A stretch of DNA of 64,000 bases. Source: Planctomycetaceae bacterium (GTDB lineage Bacteria; Planctomycetota; Planctomycetia; Planctomycetales; Planctomycetaceae). How positions within the stretch are numbered: position 1 is the first letter of the stretch; each line of letters opens with the position of its first letter. Positions 25,794 through 34,210 of the stretch are shown here, piece after piece. Location: NCBI GenBank assembly GCA_021732415.1, contig JAKFVC010000091.1, positions 1 through 64,000 on the forward strand, written 5' to 3'. The notes beneath the pieces were generated by a model. It did no database searches. It was not told where the DNA came from and saw nothing but the letters and a program-made list of their open reading frames with translations. The position numbers and the translations under genes are program-made.

Positions 25794-28220
25794 ATGCCTC
25801 GTTGTGCCGCGATTTTGCTCGCCTTTTTCGTCGTTGCTACCGGTGCGAGTCCGTTGATCGCGGAAGATGCTCCTGACTTTTCCAAGGGCGGATTGCCGTT
25901 CCTGAAGAAACATTGCGTGGAATGTCATAGCGGCAAGGAGCCCAAGGCCGAGTTGGCGCTGGACGTCTTTCAGGATGCGGCGTCGCTCGTGAAGCAGCGC
26001 AAGATCTGGGACAACGTGCTGCGGATGATCGCCACGGGAGACATGCCTCCAAAGGCCAAGCCGCGGCCGACCGTGGCTGAGTCGGAACAATTTACTGATC
26101 ACATCAAGGCGGTGTTTGATTTCGCTGACCGACATGCCAAGCCCGATCCGGGCCGGGTGACGATGCGGCGGCTCAATCGTCAGGAATACACCAATACGGT
26201 CCGCGATCTGGTCGGGGCCGATTTCAATCCGACGGAAGATTTTCCCGCCGACGATGTCGGGCACGGGTTCGATAACATTGGCGATGTGCTCAGCCTGTCG
26301 CCGTTGCTGATGGAACGCTATCTGGATGCGGCCGAAACGATTACCAGTCGAGTCATCCTGGTCAATCCACCCGCTCCGGCGCGGCGCTATTTGTCGGGTC
26401 GCTTCCTGCAGCCCAACAATGCCCAGACGTCGCAGGGACGCTTTCGTCAACTCAATCCGACCTCTACAGAGGCCGTTCACTCGGGACCGTTTACTGCGGG
26501 TGGCGACTATCTTAAGTTTTCGGCTGACGCCGACTTGATCGTCCGGGCTAATTTGTATGCGGAGACGAAAGGCACGTCCCCGGTCAAAGTCGCGTTCTTC
26601 CTCTCTGGCGCCGGTGTGACCGAGCCGTCGAGTGATGCGGAGATCGAGCAACTGATGGGAGCGAATGTCGCCGCCATGAAGCCGATCAAGATTGTGCAGG
26701 TGTTTGAAATCACGGCTCGTGAAGCGAAGGCCACTCAGCAGATTGAGTTCCCCTACAACCATTTGGGTGTTATTCAGCGGGCCGGTTTGGCGCTAATGAA
26801 ACCTCCCGCCGGTGAAGAGCCGGCTCAGTTATTTATCGAGCATATCTGGAGCGAAGGTCCGTTGGAGACACGGCCGGCATCGCACGTGAAGCTGCTGGCT
26901 TGCACGCCGGGGAAGACTCCTGCCGAACAAACGGTCGAAGTCCTGACGCGATTCTTGCGACGTGCTTTTCGTCGCCCGGGAACTCCCGATGAACTGGCGC
27001 GGCTTGTCAAACTTGTGGAGACGGCCCAGGCTGGAGGCGAGAAGTGGGAGGCCGGGATTCAACAGGCGATTCAAGCGACGTTGTGCTCGCCGAAGTTCCT
27101 GTTTCGCGTGGAACTGGACGACCGCCCGCAGAGTCCCGACACGCAGCCGCTGGATGAATTTCAGTTGGCGTCGCGCTTGTCGTACTTCCTCTGGAGTACC
27201 ATGCCGGATGACGAACTGCTGGACCTGGCGGGCAAGAAAGAGCTCACTGCAAACTTGTCGGCTCAAGTGAAGCGCATGTTGGCGGATCCGAAGTCGAACG
27301 CACTTGTCGATAACTTCGCGCTCCAGTGGTTGCAGATCAAGCGGTTGAAGTCGACCTCGCCGGATACGACGTTATTCCCGCAGTTTAATGAAGCGCTGCG
27401 GGGAGCCATGTTGCAGGAGAGTGTCCTCTTTTTCGCGTCGGTCATGCGTGAGGATCGCAGTATCCTCGACCTGGTTGACGCGGACTATACGTTCCTGAAT
27501 GAGCCGCTGGCCCGCCTGTATGGCATTGACGATACGAACGGAAATCTGAAGGGACAGAAGGTCGAGAAGCCCGGCGGCGAGGCCATTCGAGGTGAAGATT
27601 TCAAACGCGTGTCGCTGCAGGGGCGAGCTCGCGGCGGCTTGTTAACTCAAGCCAGCGTGTTGACCGTGACATCCAATCCGACTCGCACGTCGCCGGTGAA
27701 ACGTGGCCGCTGGGTTCTGGAGCAGATTCTTGGTGCTCCGCCTCCACCGCCACCTCCTAACGTTCCGGAACTGGCTGAGGACAAGCAGGCCACGGCCGGT
27801 GCTTCGTTGCGTGAGCGAATGGAGATTCATCGTAAGAATCCGGCCTGTGCGAACTGTCATGCCAAGATGGATCCGATCGGTTTCGCCCTCGAAAACTACG
27901 ATGGCGTTGGTGGATTTCGGCTGAAGGACGGCACCTTTGACATCGATCCGTCGGGTGAGTTTGCGGATGGTACGAAGGTTAAGGGGCCGGAAGAGTTGAA
28001 GACGCTGATTCGCGGGAAGAAGGAATTATTTGCTCGCTGCCTGGCGGAAAAAATGTTGATCTATGCGTTGGGCCGCGGGTTGGAGTATTACGACCGCCCG
28101 ACGGTCGACAAGATCGTCGCGGCGCTGGCTGCTGGTGATTATAAGTTTTCGATCTTGATGACAGAAATTGTGCAGAGCGAGCCGTTCCGATTGCGGCGCG
28201 GCAGCGATGTCGCGGAGTAG
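25794..28220 (+). CDS. Exported planctomycete haem protein (DUF1587/1592/1588/1585 type)
   Basis: 808 residues. The chosen ATG follows TGGTGGAG and gives a signal peptide cleaved near LIAEDAP. A cytochrome-c-like module has CVECH (C41). DUF1587 follows (FDNIGDVLSLSPLLMERYL), then DUF1595 (FLRRAFRRPGTPDE), DUF1592, DUF1588 (TRTSPVKRGRWVLEQ with a poly-Pro stretch) and DUF1585. A second haem-type CANCH (C685) lies between the last two. This architecture is characteristic of Planctomycetota and Verrucomicrobia. It is thought to be periplasmic, but its substrate is unknown. The DUF1552 gene follows after 86 bases, the standard partnership, so the two products probably act together. Confidence 0.93.
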   Translation: MPRCAAILLAFFVVATGASPLIAEDAPDFSKGGLPFLKKHCVECHSGKEPKAELALDVFQDAASLVKQRKIWDNVLRMIATGDMPPKAKPRPTVAESEQFTDHIKAVFDFADRHAKPDPGRVTMRRLNRQEYTNTVRDLVGADFNPTEDFPADDVGHGFDNIGDVLSLSPLLMERYLDAAETITSRVILVNPPAPARRYLSGRFLQPNNAQTSQGRFRQLNPTSTEAVHSGPFTAGGDYLKFSADADLIVRANLYAETKGTSPVKVAFFLSGAGVTEPSSDAEIEQLMGANVAAMKPIKIVQVFEITAREAKATQQIEFPYNHLGVIQRAGLALMKPPAGEEPAQLFIEHIWSEGPLETRPASHVKLLACTPGKTPAEQTVEVLTRFLRRAFRRPGTPDELARLVKLVETAQAGGEKWEAGIQQAIQATLCSPKFLFRVELDDRPQSPDTQPLDEFQLASRLSYFLWSTMPDDELLDLAGKKELTANLSAQVKRMLADPKSNALVDNFALQWLQIKRLKSTSPDTTLFPQFNEALRGAMLQESVLFFASVMREDRSILDLVDADYTFLNEPLARLYGIDDTNGNLKGQKVEKPGGEAIRGEDFKRVSLQGRARGGLLTQASVLTVTSNPTRTSPVKRGRWVLEQILGAPPPPPPPNVPELAEDKQATAGASLRERMEIHRKNPACANCHAKMDPIGFALENYDGVGGFRLKDGTFDIDPSGEFADGTKVKGPEELKTLIRGKKELFARCLAEKMLIYALGRGLEYYDRPTVDKIVAALAAGDYKFSILMTEIVQSEPFRLRRGSDVAE

Positions 28221-28224
28221 ATAC

Positions 28225-28291
28225 GTAGCCCGATTCTCTGAGTCGGGTGGCTTCAGATTAGAAACGCACCCGACTTAGAGATTCGGGCTAC
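28225..28291. repeat. Palindromic repeat, GTAGCC-type family, copy 2
   Basis: GTAGCCCGATTCTCTGAGTC on the left; GACTTAGAGATTCGGGCTAC on the right, around a spacer of about 25 bases. It sits inside the DUF1592-DUF1552 gene pair, so it must be transcribed if they form an operon. Confidence 0.8.
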
Positions 28292-28306
28292 CAAGGAGCA
28301 GGGCCG

Positions 28307-29653
28307 ATGAACCCTTCGAAGAAACTATCCCGTCGCACGGTGTTGCGCAGTATGGGCGGTGTCGCGGTATCGTTGCCGTGGCTCGAGGCGATGGGACCGG
28401 TTACCGCGTGGTCGAATGAACCTGCCGCGCCAGGTAAGACTGTGCCCAATCGCATGGCGTTCATCTATGTGCCCAACGGCAAGAACATGGATGACTGGAC
28501 GCCCAAGGCCGAGGGCACGGACTTCGAACTGCCAGCGATCCTGCAGCCTTTGGCATCGGTCAAAGATAAGCTGCTGGTGTTGAGTGGCCTGACTGCTGAT
28601 AAGGCTCGGGCACATGGGGATGGTGGTGGTGATCATGCCCGGGCCCTGGCTTCGTTCCTGACGGGAGCTCAGGCGCGGAAGACTGATGGTACCGATATTC
28701 GCGTGGGGGTCTCTGTCGATCAGATTGCGGCATCGCGGATCGGTGAAAAGACGCGATTGGCTTCGCTCGAAATCGGTTGCGAACAAGGTGCGATGGCGGG
28801 CAATTGTGATTCGGGGTATAGCTGCGTTTACTCCTCGACGATGTCGTGGCGGTCGGCGACTCAGCCGTTGCCTAAGGAAGTGAATCCGAAGCTCGTCTTC
28901 GAGCGGTTGTTTGCTTCAGCACCCGATGCCAACCGTGCGAAACGTGATGCGCGGCGCAAGAGCATCCTCGATTTCGTCAGCCAGGATTCGAAAGACTTGA
29001 CGGGTCGGCTGGGGCGGAATGATGTTCGCAAGCTGGATGAGTATTTCTCCGCGATCCGGGATATCGAACTGCGGATCGAACGGGCTGAGAAACTGCCGCC
29101 GATCAAAGCGCCGGACTATGCTGCCCCGGCGGGCATTCCGGCCGCGTACGATGAACATATTCGGCTAATGTGCGATCTGGTTGTGCTGGCATTCCAGGCC
29201 GATGTGACCCGCGTGGTGAGCTTCGTGTTGGCCAATGAAGGTAGCAACAAGCCGTATCCGTTTATTGATGTTCCCGAAGGCCATCACGATCTGTCGCATC
29301 ATGGTGGCGACGATGCGAAGAAGGCTAAGATCCGCCAGATCAATTTGTTCCACACGAAGCAACTGGCCTACCTGTTGGAGAAACTGAAATCGACACCGGA
29401 AGGGGACGGTTCATTGCTGGACCATGCGATGGTGGCGTATGGCAGTGGGAATTCGGACGGAAACGCCCACAACCACGACAATCTGCCGATTCTGGTGGCG
29501 GGTGGAGGCTGTGGGACTTTGAAGACCGGTCGGCATATTCGTTATACGAATGAGACGCCGCTTAATAATTTGTGGGTGTCGATGTTGAATCGGATGGAAG
29601 TTGATCTGACGCAAATTGGTGACAGCACCGGTGGGTTGTTGCATTTGTCGTAG
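28307..29653 (+). CDS. DUF1552 protein with Tat-type signal
   Basis: 448 residues. The N-terminus has a twin-arginine motif (KLSRRTVLRSMGG) followed by a hydrophobic stretch, so it should be exported folded. DUF1552 features are clear: RMAFIYVPNGKNMDDWTP, LSGLTADKARAHGDGGGDHAR, SVDQIAAS, the SYRSATQPLPKE-like region (MSWRSATQPLPKE) and the HNHDNLPILVAGG close. The fold is related to sulfatase/DUF1501-like proteins, and the conserved His/Asp residues could bind metal. Its gene partner is DUF1592. AAGGAG lies eight bases before the ATG. The biochemical role of this pair is unknown. Confidence 0.93.
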   Translation: MNPSKKLSRRTVLRSMGGVAVSLPWLEAMGPVTAWSNEPAAPGKTVPNRMAFIYVPNGKNMDDWTPKAEGTDFELPAILQPLASVKDKLLVLSGLTADKARAHGDGGGDHARALASFLTGAQARKTDGTDIRVGVSVDQIAASRIGEKTRLASLEIGCEQGAMAGNCDSGYSCVYSSTMSWRSATQPLPKEVNPKLVFERLFASAPDANRAKRDARRKSILDFVSQDSKDLTGRLGRNDVRKLDEYFSAIRDIELRIERAEKLPPIKAPDYAAPAGIPAAYDEHIRLMCDLVVLAFQADVTRVVSFVLANEGSNKPYPFIDVPEGHHDLSHHGGDDAKKAKIRQINLFHTKQLAYLLEKLKSTPEGDGSLLDHAMVAYGSGNSDGNAHNHDNLPILVAGGGCGTLKTGRHIRYTNETPLNNLWVSMLNRMEVDLTQIGDSTGGLLHLS

Positions 29654-29681
29654 TGGACGAGAAATTTGTAAGCGCAATAGT

Positions 29682-29810
29682 TGGGAGCGCGAGGCTCCCG
29701 CCGAGCCTAAAGCGAGCTTTAGGCTCGGAGTCCGCCGGAGGCTGGATGCAATGCCTCCGGCGGACGCCGACCTGCGGTCGCTTTAGGCTCGGCGGGAGCC
29801 TCGCCCTCCC
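29682..29810. repeat. SWEGEAPAEP-type palindromic repeat, copy 2
   Basis: GGGAGCGCGAGGCTCCCGCC pairs with GGCGGGAGCCTCGCCCTCCC at the far end. Inner arms GAGCCTAAAGCGAGC / GGTCGCTTTAGGCTC and GTCCGCCGGAGGC / GCCTCCGGCGGAC. It lies between two convergent genes. Confidence 0.85.
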
Positions 29811-29821
29811 AGCAGAAAAAT

Positions 29822-29846
29822 CCTGGGGCTTACGCCGCCGGGCTCG
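29822..29846. repeat. GCCCGGCGGCGTAAGCCCC repeat, copy 2
   Basis: CCTGGGGCTTACGCCGCCGGGC, inverted relative to the copy at 37219. It directly follows the SWEGEAPAEP repeat, in the same convergent gap. Confidence 0.65.
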
Positions 29847-29872
29847 CCTGAATTGCGTTTGAGGTCACGACG

Positions 29873-30979
29873 TCAAAGCAATTCATTAATACTCTCGGGT
29901 TCGCGACATTCAACCCCGGCGGCTCGATGGCGCCAGATTGATGAAACCCGATAGACTTCGCGGCGCAGGCGGTTGATGCCTCCCAGCGGGCGATGGTCGG
30001 CGAGGGTATGCCAGACATTGAATGAGAGCCGCTGGCAGGCGTTGGTCCGTTGCAGGGTCGAGATTTCTTGCCGCGGAATCATCAGCAAGGCCACCGTTCT
30101 GAATGGCGATTCGCTTTCGGGCCATTCGATGGTGGCGTCTTCAATCGGCATCGTCTCGTCCGAGGTCCGCAGTTGGACCTGGAACTCAAACAAGATCTGT
30201 TGGGACTGCAGAGTCTCTTCCAGCATTAAATGCAGGCCGTTGGCATCGCTGCCCAGTTTTCTCACGAGGTCCAGCCAGGAACCGGGTTGCTCACCGGCTG
30301 GCCGCACGCGGTACTTTGCGATGAATTGGTCATAGCGAATCGGGGCCATGCTGTAGTAAGTCTGGCTGGCCGGATGAGCGGGCAGGTGTCCGGCAATCCG
30401 TGCGGCCGTAATGGCTTCGTTCCAATGCCACAGGAGCGGGTTCCAGTTTCCCCCGGTCAGCACACCTTGCAGCGTTGCCAGCGGATTGTCATTGGCCGCT
30501 ACGAGGACTTGTTCCAGTCGCAGCATGTCTTTGACATTGCGTGCAAAGAACACCGGGTGATTGATCATCACAAAATCTTGTGTTCGCCCAGCTTCCTCAT
30601 CACCGGGCAAACGAGGACCTTCGACACCGAGCAGCTTGACCGACAGTCCGCGACCGTCGGGTAGCCAGTCCGCTTGTTCCTGACTGGCGGAGTTGGAGAA
30701 ATGGATCACGGCGGGATAAGTCCGGTCCGTGCGAAACAGCCCCTGGGCCAGTTCGGCGGGCAAATTTGGCAGGACGCGGAACTCACCTACGGCACAGCCC
30801 ACAGTCTTCACGTGGACGTCGGATTGATAGTGACCGGTTTTCGCGCGACTCCGTTCCAGGATCGTGGTGACCGCTTGCACGACTAGGCGGGTGTCCTCGC
30901 TTTCGTCGGCGGGAATGACTTCCGTGTGCTCTGTGTAGTGGAGCGGGACTCGATTCGTCGCAGTCATGGAACTTGCCAT
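29873..30979 (-). CDS. Catalase-family haem protein
   Basis: 368 residues from the ATG at 30979 (an ATG at 30967 is as likely; neither has a good ribosome site). The sequence fits the short catalase-like (y4iL-like) group: the HVKTVGCAVGEFRVL strand, NLPAELAQGLFR, YPAVIHFSNS, DGRGLSVKLLGVEG, TQDFVMINHPVFFARNVKDM and, further on, YYSMAPIRYDQFIAKYRVRP. These resemble the haem pocket region of catalase without its long N-terminal arm and flavodoxin-like tail. Peroxidase or lipid-peroxide activity is more likely than fast catalase. It lacks a signal peptide. The open frame runs upstream through an in-frame repeat; I treat that as accidental. It is followed by the convergent DUF1552 gene. Confidence 0.83.
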   Translation of the reverse strand: MASSMTATNRVPLHYTEHTEVIPADESEDTRLVVQAVTTILERSRAKTGHYQSDVHVKTVGCAVGEFRVLPNLPAELAQGLFRTDRTYPAVIHFSNSASQEQADWLPDGRGLSVKLLGVEGPRLPGDEEAGRTQDFVMINHPVFFARNVKDMLRLEQVLVAANDNPLATLQGVLTGGNWNPLLWHWNEAITAARIAGHLPAHPASQTYYSMAPIRYDQFIAKYRVRPAGEQPGSWLDLVRKLGSDANGLHLMLEETLQSQQILFEFQVQLRTSDETMPIEDATIEWPESESPFRTVALLMIPRQEISTLQRTNACQRLSFNVWHTLADHRPLGGINRLRREVYRVSSIWRHRAAGVECREPESINELL

Positions 30980-31011
30980 TCGTAAGGAATTCTTTGCACA
31001 GAGTCGACTCG

Positions 31012-31097
31012 ATGGGAGGGTGAGGCTCCCGCCGAACCGCAAGCGTCTATCGGCCATCGCCAGACTATGCGGTTCGGCAGGAGCCTCACCCTCCCAT
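31012..31097. repeat. SWEGEAPAEP-type palindromic repeat, copy 3
   Basis: ATGGGAGGGTGAGGCTCCCG and CAGGAGCCTCACCCTCCCAT at the ends, with GCCGAACCGCAAGCG and CTATGCGGTTCGGC inside. On the minus strand the copy reads SWEGEAPAEP in frame with the catalase-like gene downstream. It lies between the short-chain dehydrogenase and catalase-like genes. Confidence 0.85.
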
Positions 31098-31116
31098 GAC
31101 GTCGAATCTCGGCGGA

Positions 31117-31905
31117 TCATTTGATTTGCTTGGGGCGTTGCCATGTTTGCATCAAATGCAGAATCACGGGTCGCGGCGTAAAACGGACGCTGAATGCCAG
31201 CATCCAATTCATGAGACCGGGGATGATGATTCGCTTGCGTCGGCGTAAACCGCGATAAGCCGCATCGCAGACGGCATCTGTGGACATACTGCCGTGGATG
31301 AAGTTCCAGTTTTTATCCATGCGCGATCGGGCACCGAAATCGGTGCGCGTGGGGCCGGGACAGAGGCACGTCACCGCGACGCCATGTTCTCGAACTTCCT
31401 GCGACAACCCTTCCGAGAATGACAGCACAAACGCCTTGGTCGCGAAATAGACAGTGGAATAAGGACCCGGCTGAAACGAGGCCGTCGAACCCACGTTTAC
31501 GATGATGCCTCGCCGTCGCGCGATCATCTCCGGCAGGATCAGATGCGTCAGCTGCACCAGCGTCACCATATTCAGTTGCATCATCTCGAGATGATCGGCA
31601 GTGGAGATCGCTTCGAAGTGGTCGTTGCGGCCGAAGCCGGCATTATTCACCAGCACATCAATCGTGAGATTGTGCAGTTGCAGGTCCTGATAGAGCGTTC
31701 GCGCCGCATCGGCCGTGCTCAGATCGAGCGGAATCACAACGTGCTCGATGCCATGCCGCGTCTGCAGCTCTGTGGCCAGTTGTTGCAGCCGATCGGCCCG
31801 GCGCGCGACAAGCACCAGCCGAGCCCCATCCGCGGCAAACCGTCGGGCCAAGCCCTCGCCAATTCCACCTGAGGCACCTGTAATCAGAACCGTTTCAGCT
31901 GACAA
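31117..31905 (-). CDS. Short-chain dehydrogenase/reductase (SDR)
   Basis: 262 residues from a TTG start that has GGAG eight bases upstream; no in-frame ATG is better placed. It has the classical SDR motifs: cofactor turn TGASGGIG (10-17), NNAG (87-90), the catalytic Ser (S140), Tyr (Y153) and Lys (K157) in PYSTVYFATKAF, and PGPTRTDF after it. An Arg in VARRADR suggests NADP(H). Such enzymes reduce or oxidise hydroxyl/carbonyl groups; the substrate cannot be told. The C-terminal hydrophobic stretch (MLAFSVRF) may associate with membrane. It lies in tandem upstream of the catalase-like gene. Confidence 0.92.
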   Translation of the reverse strand: MSAETVLITGASGGIGEGLARRFAADGARLVLVARRADRLQQLATELQTRHGIEHVVIPLDLSTADAARTLYQDLQLHNLTIDVLVNNAGFGRNDHFEAISTADHLEMMQLNMVTLVQLTHLILPEMIARRRGIIVNVGSTASFQPGPYSTVYFATKAFVLSFSEGLSQEVREHGVAVTCLCPGPTRTDFGARSRMDKNWNFIHGSMSTDAVCDAAYRGLRRRKRIIIPGLMNWMLAFSVRFTPRPVILHLMQTWQRPKQIK

Positions 31906-31965
31906 AGCAGTGACTCCCGAGACATGTGTGATGAACGAGCAGAACCGTGATGAATGAGTTGTAGC

Positions 31966-32190
31966 TCAGACGCTAGTTTTGCTCCATGCCGGCGAATCGC
32001 TGGCCGGGAAGGATTCTTCCGAGGCCTCTTGAACGATGTCTTCGATGTCGGATTGGGAGTCCAACTGATGCTGGAGATATTCCTGCTCAGCCTTCAGCCA
32101 GAAGTACCAATCATTTCCTTCCGGACAGCCAGCTTGCACCCAAGCCCGATAGGCGGCGTCCTGAATTGCTTGATGTTCGAAGCTTTGCAT
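31966..32190 (-). CDS. DUF2934 family small protein
   Basis: 74 residues. The N-terminal half follows the DUF2934 pattern: IQDAAYRAWVQAGCPEGNDWYFWLKAEQEY. The acidic C-terminal half contains ASEESFPASDSPAW, a motif I recall from the ends of other short bacterial proteins. AGGGG precedes the ATG. Function unknown; likely cytosolic. A second DUF2934 protein is encoded at 35465. Confidence 0.8.
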   Translation of the reverse strand: MQSFEHQAIQDAAYRAWVQAGCPEGNDWYFWLKAEQEYLQHQLDSQSDIEDIVQEASEESFPASDSPAWSKTSV

Positions 32191-32729
32191 GATGTTGATC
32201 CCCTGGTGAGTTTTCCTAAGCTTTCACCCACGGCGGACAGCCGTACGTCGGGGGGCACGAATCCAGGACGAGGTGGTCCTGGAGAACGCTCCCTGTCTCA
32301 ATTCTATGTGTTTCACCACCCCCGCAAAGTAAGTACCGAAGATGAGAAGAATGACTGTGCGGCAGTCTTGTGCCGAATCGGCTGCCTTCCGGGAAGAAAT
32401 GCTTCCCGCACGGTCGCCATAAAGCCACTCTGGTTGATCGAAACTCACGCTAATCAACGCAGATTCGGCAGTTAAGCCAAATTTGCGGGATCGGATGACC
32501 CCCGAGGAATCTCATGACAAGTGATGGCATAGTAGTTTGCAACAATCGTTCCCAAGGTGGACACCTAACGCCGAACGACGCCTGAAACCACGTTGCCTGA
32601 GGGGGCGTCTTTATAAAAGACTGAATGTCATCTTTACGTTGCCTTGATCGGATCTTCGCAATCGGTCTGTTTAATCAAGTCTCACCTCCCCGCACTTTTA
32701 GGTTGCAATCACTCGATGGAGTCAAGCTC
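32191..32729. other. Intergenic region between divergent genes
   Basis: 539 bases between the DUF2934 gene and the PhoX-like gene, both transcribed outward. I see no gene, repeat or clear promoter. GGAG at 32718-32721 serves the PhoX start. Confidence 0.5.
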
Positions 32730-34145
32730 ATGGCGAACAGCCCATTTCTTTCAACTCACGGCGATGTCTCGCGCCGCGGCTTTCTGCAGGCGTCAGCGGC
32801 TGTCGGTTCATGGTCAGTCGCTTTAAGTTTTGATGCCTTGCTGCAACGGGCCGCGGTGGCCGCCGAGCGTCGGACGGTGGGGCCGCTGCAGCCGACTGTG
32901 GACGAAACCACGGGGCTCGAATTGCTGAAATTGCCCGCTGGTTTTAAGTATCTCTCCTTTGGTTGGAAAGGTGACCCGATGTCCGACGGAGTCCCCACTC
33001 CGGGGGCGCACGACGGCATGGGCGTGATTCATGAGGCGGACGGGATCGTGACCCTGGTCCGTAATCACGAACAGGGTGACGACATGGGCGCGTTTCGCCC
33101 TCAGGGTAGTCCTTATGACGCGAAGGCCAGCGGCGGGTGTACGAATCTGACATTCGACACCAAGGCTGGAAAATGGGTGAAAGCGTGGAGCAGCCTGGTG
33201 GGGACGGCTCGCAACTGTGCGGGCGGAGTCACTCCGTGGGGCACTTGGTTGAGCTGTGAAGAAACGGTCTATGGGCCCGGCGACAAGGACGACAAGGACA
33301 AGACGAAAACCTACAACTTCGCTCAAGATCACGGCTACATTTTTGAAGTCCCGCAGACGGAGGCCAGCACGCCGCAGCCACTGAAGGCGATGGGCCGGTT
33401 CGTCCATGAAGCGGTCGCCATCGATCCGGTTAGCGGCTACGTTTATGAGACGGAAGATCGGACCAACGCGGGGTTCTATCGCTTCATTCCCAAGCAACTG
33501 GGGCAACTCGCTATGGGGGGCAAGTTGCAGATGATGAAAGTGACTGACTTCCCCGAACTGCGTAAAGACGTCCCCGCCGATCGCTGGTTGCCGGTGACCT
33601 GGGTCGATATTGAAGATCCGACACGGGCTCACTCGCCGGGCAAGCAGGACTCACAAGGGGTGTTTTTGCAGGGAAAAGCTCAGCAGGGGACGACGTTCGC
33701 GCGGCTGGAAGGTTGCTGGTACGGCAACAAGTTGATCTATGTCGTGTCGACCAGCGGTGGCAACGTGAAGGCGGGGCAGATCTTCCAATACGACCCCGCA
33801 CGCGATGCCATCAAACTCGTCTTCGAATCTCCCAGCACCGATATTCTGGATGCACCGGACAATGTGTGCGTCAGTCCGCGGGGAGGCATTGTGCTCTGCG
33901 AGGACGGCAACCGCGAGCCGCAGAAGCTGCAGGGGTTGACCGCTGCCGGTCAGTTGTTCGAGCTGGCGGCGAACAACGTGGTGTTGAAACCCGGCGACTA
34001 CAAATCAGTCAAAGCCGGCGATTACCGCAAGGATGAATGGTGCGGAGCGACCTTCAGCCCCGACGGACGCTGGCTGTTCGCCAATCTGCAATCTCCTGGA
34101 TTCACGGTGGCGATCACTGGGCCGTGGGCTGAACTTGGGCTGTAG
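32730..34145 (+). CDS. PhoX-family (DUF839) exported phosphatase-like protein
   Basis: 471 residues from an ATG eight bases after GGAG. A Tat-type signal is present (VSRRGFLQASAAVG). The body resembles the PhoX beta-propeller: GLELLKLPAGFKYLSFGWKG, HDGMGVIHEADGIVTLVRNHE, GGCTNLTFD, TPWGTWLSCEETV, GRFVHEAVAIDP and FAGCWYGNKLIY-like strands with FSPDGRWLFANLQSPG near the end. The C(E)E motif in SCEET and RNHE are metal-ligand positions in PhoX, which needs Ca and Fe. It would hydrolyse phosphomonoesters in the periplasm, presumably for phosphate scavenging. No pho box was identified upstream. Convergent with the cyclopropane synthase gene. Confidence 0.9.
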   Translation: MANSPFLSTHGDVSRRGFLQASAAVGSWSVALSFDALLQRAAVAAERRTVGPLQPTVDETTGLELLKLPAGFKYLSFGWKGDPMSDGVPTPGAHDGMGVIHEADGIVTLVRNHEQGDDMGAFRPQGSPYDAKASGGCTNLTFDTKAGKWVKAWSSLVGTARNCAGGVTPWGTWLSCEETVYGPGDKDDKDKTKTYNFAQDHGYIFEVPQTEASTPQPLKAMGRFVHEAVAIDPVSGYVYETEDRTNAGFYRFIPKQLGQLAMGGKLQMMKVTDFPELRKDVPADRWLPVTWVDIEDPTRAHSPGKQDSQGVFLQGKAQQGTTFARLEGCWYGNKLIYVVSTSGGNVKAGQIFQYDPARDAIKLVFESPSTDILDAPDNVCVSPRGGIVLCEDGNREPQKLQGLTAAGQLFELAANNVVLKPGDYKSVKAGDYRKDEWCGATFSPDGRWLFANLQSPGFTVAITGPWAELGL

Positions 34146-34160
34146 GTCAGGCTGTGCCTG

Positions 34161-34210
34161 ACGCGTATGCCGTACGACCCGACTCAGAGAGTCGGGCGTA
34201 CGTTACGCGT
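34161..34210. terminator. Strong shared hairpin between convergent genes (GTAGCC family, copy 3)
   Basis: ACGCGTA...CGTACG-CCCGACTC pairs with GAGTCGGG-CGTACG...TACGCGT, a stem of over 20 base pairs with a three-base loop. It contains the stop codon of the minus-strand gene and begins 15 bases after the plus-strand stop, so it could end both transcripts. No T-tract is present on either side. Confidence 0.6.
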
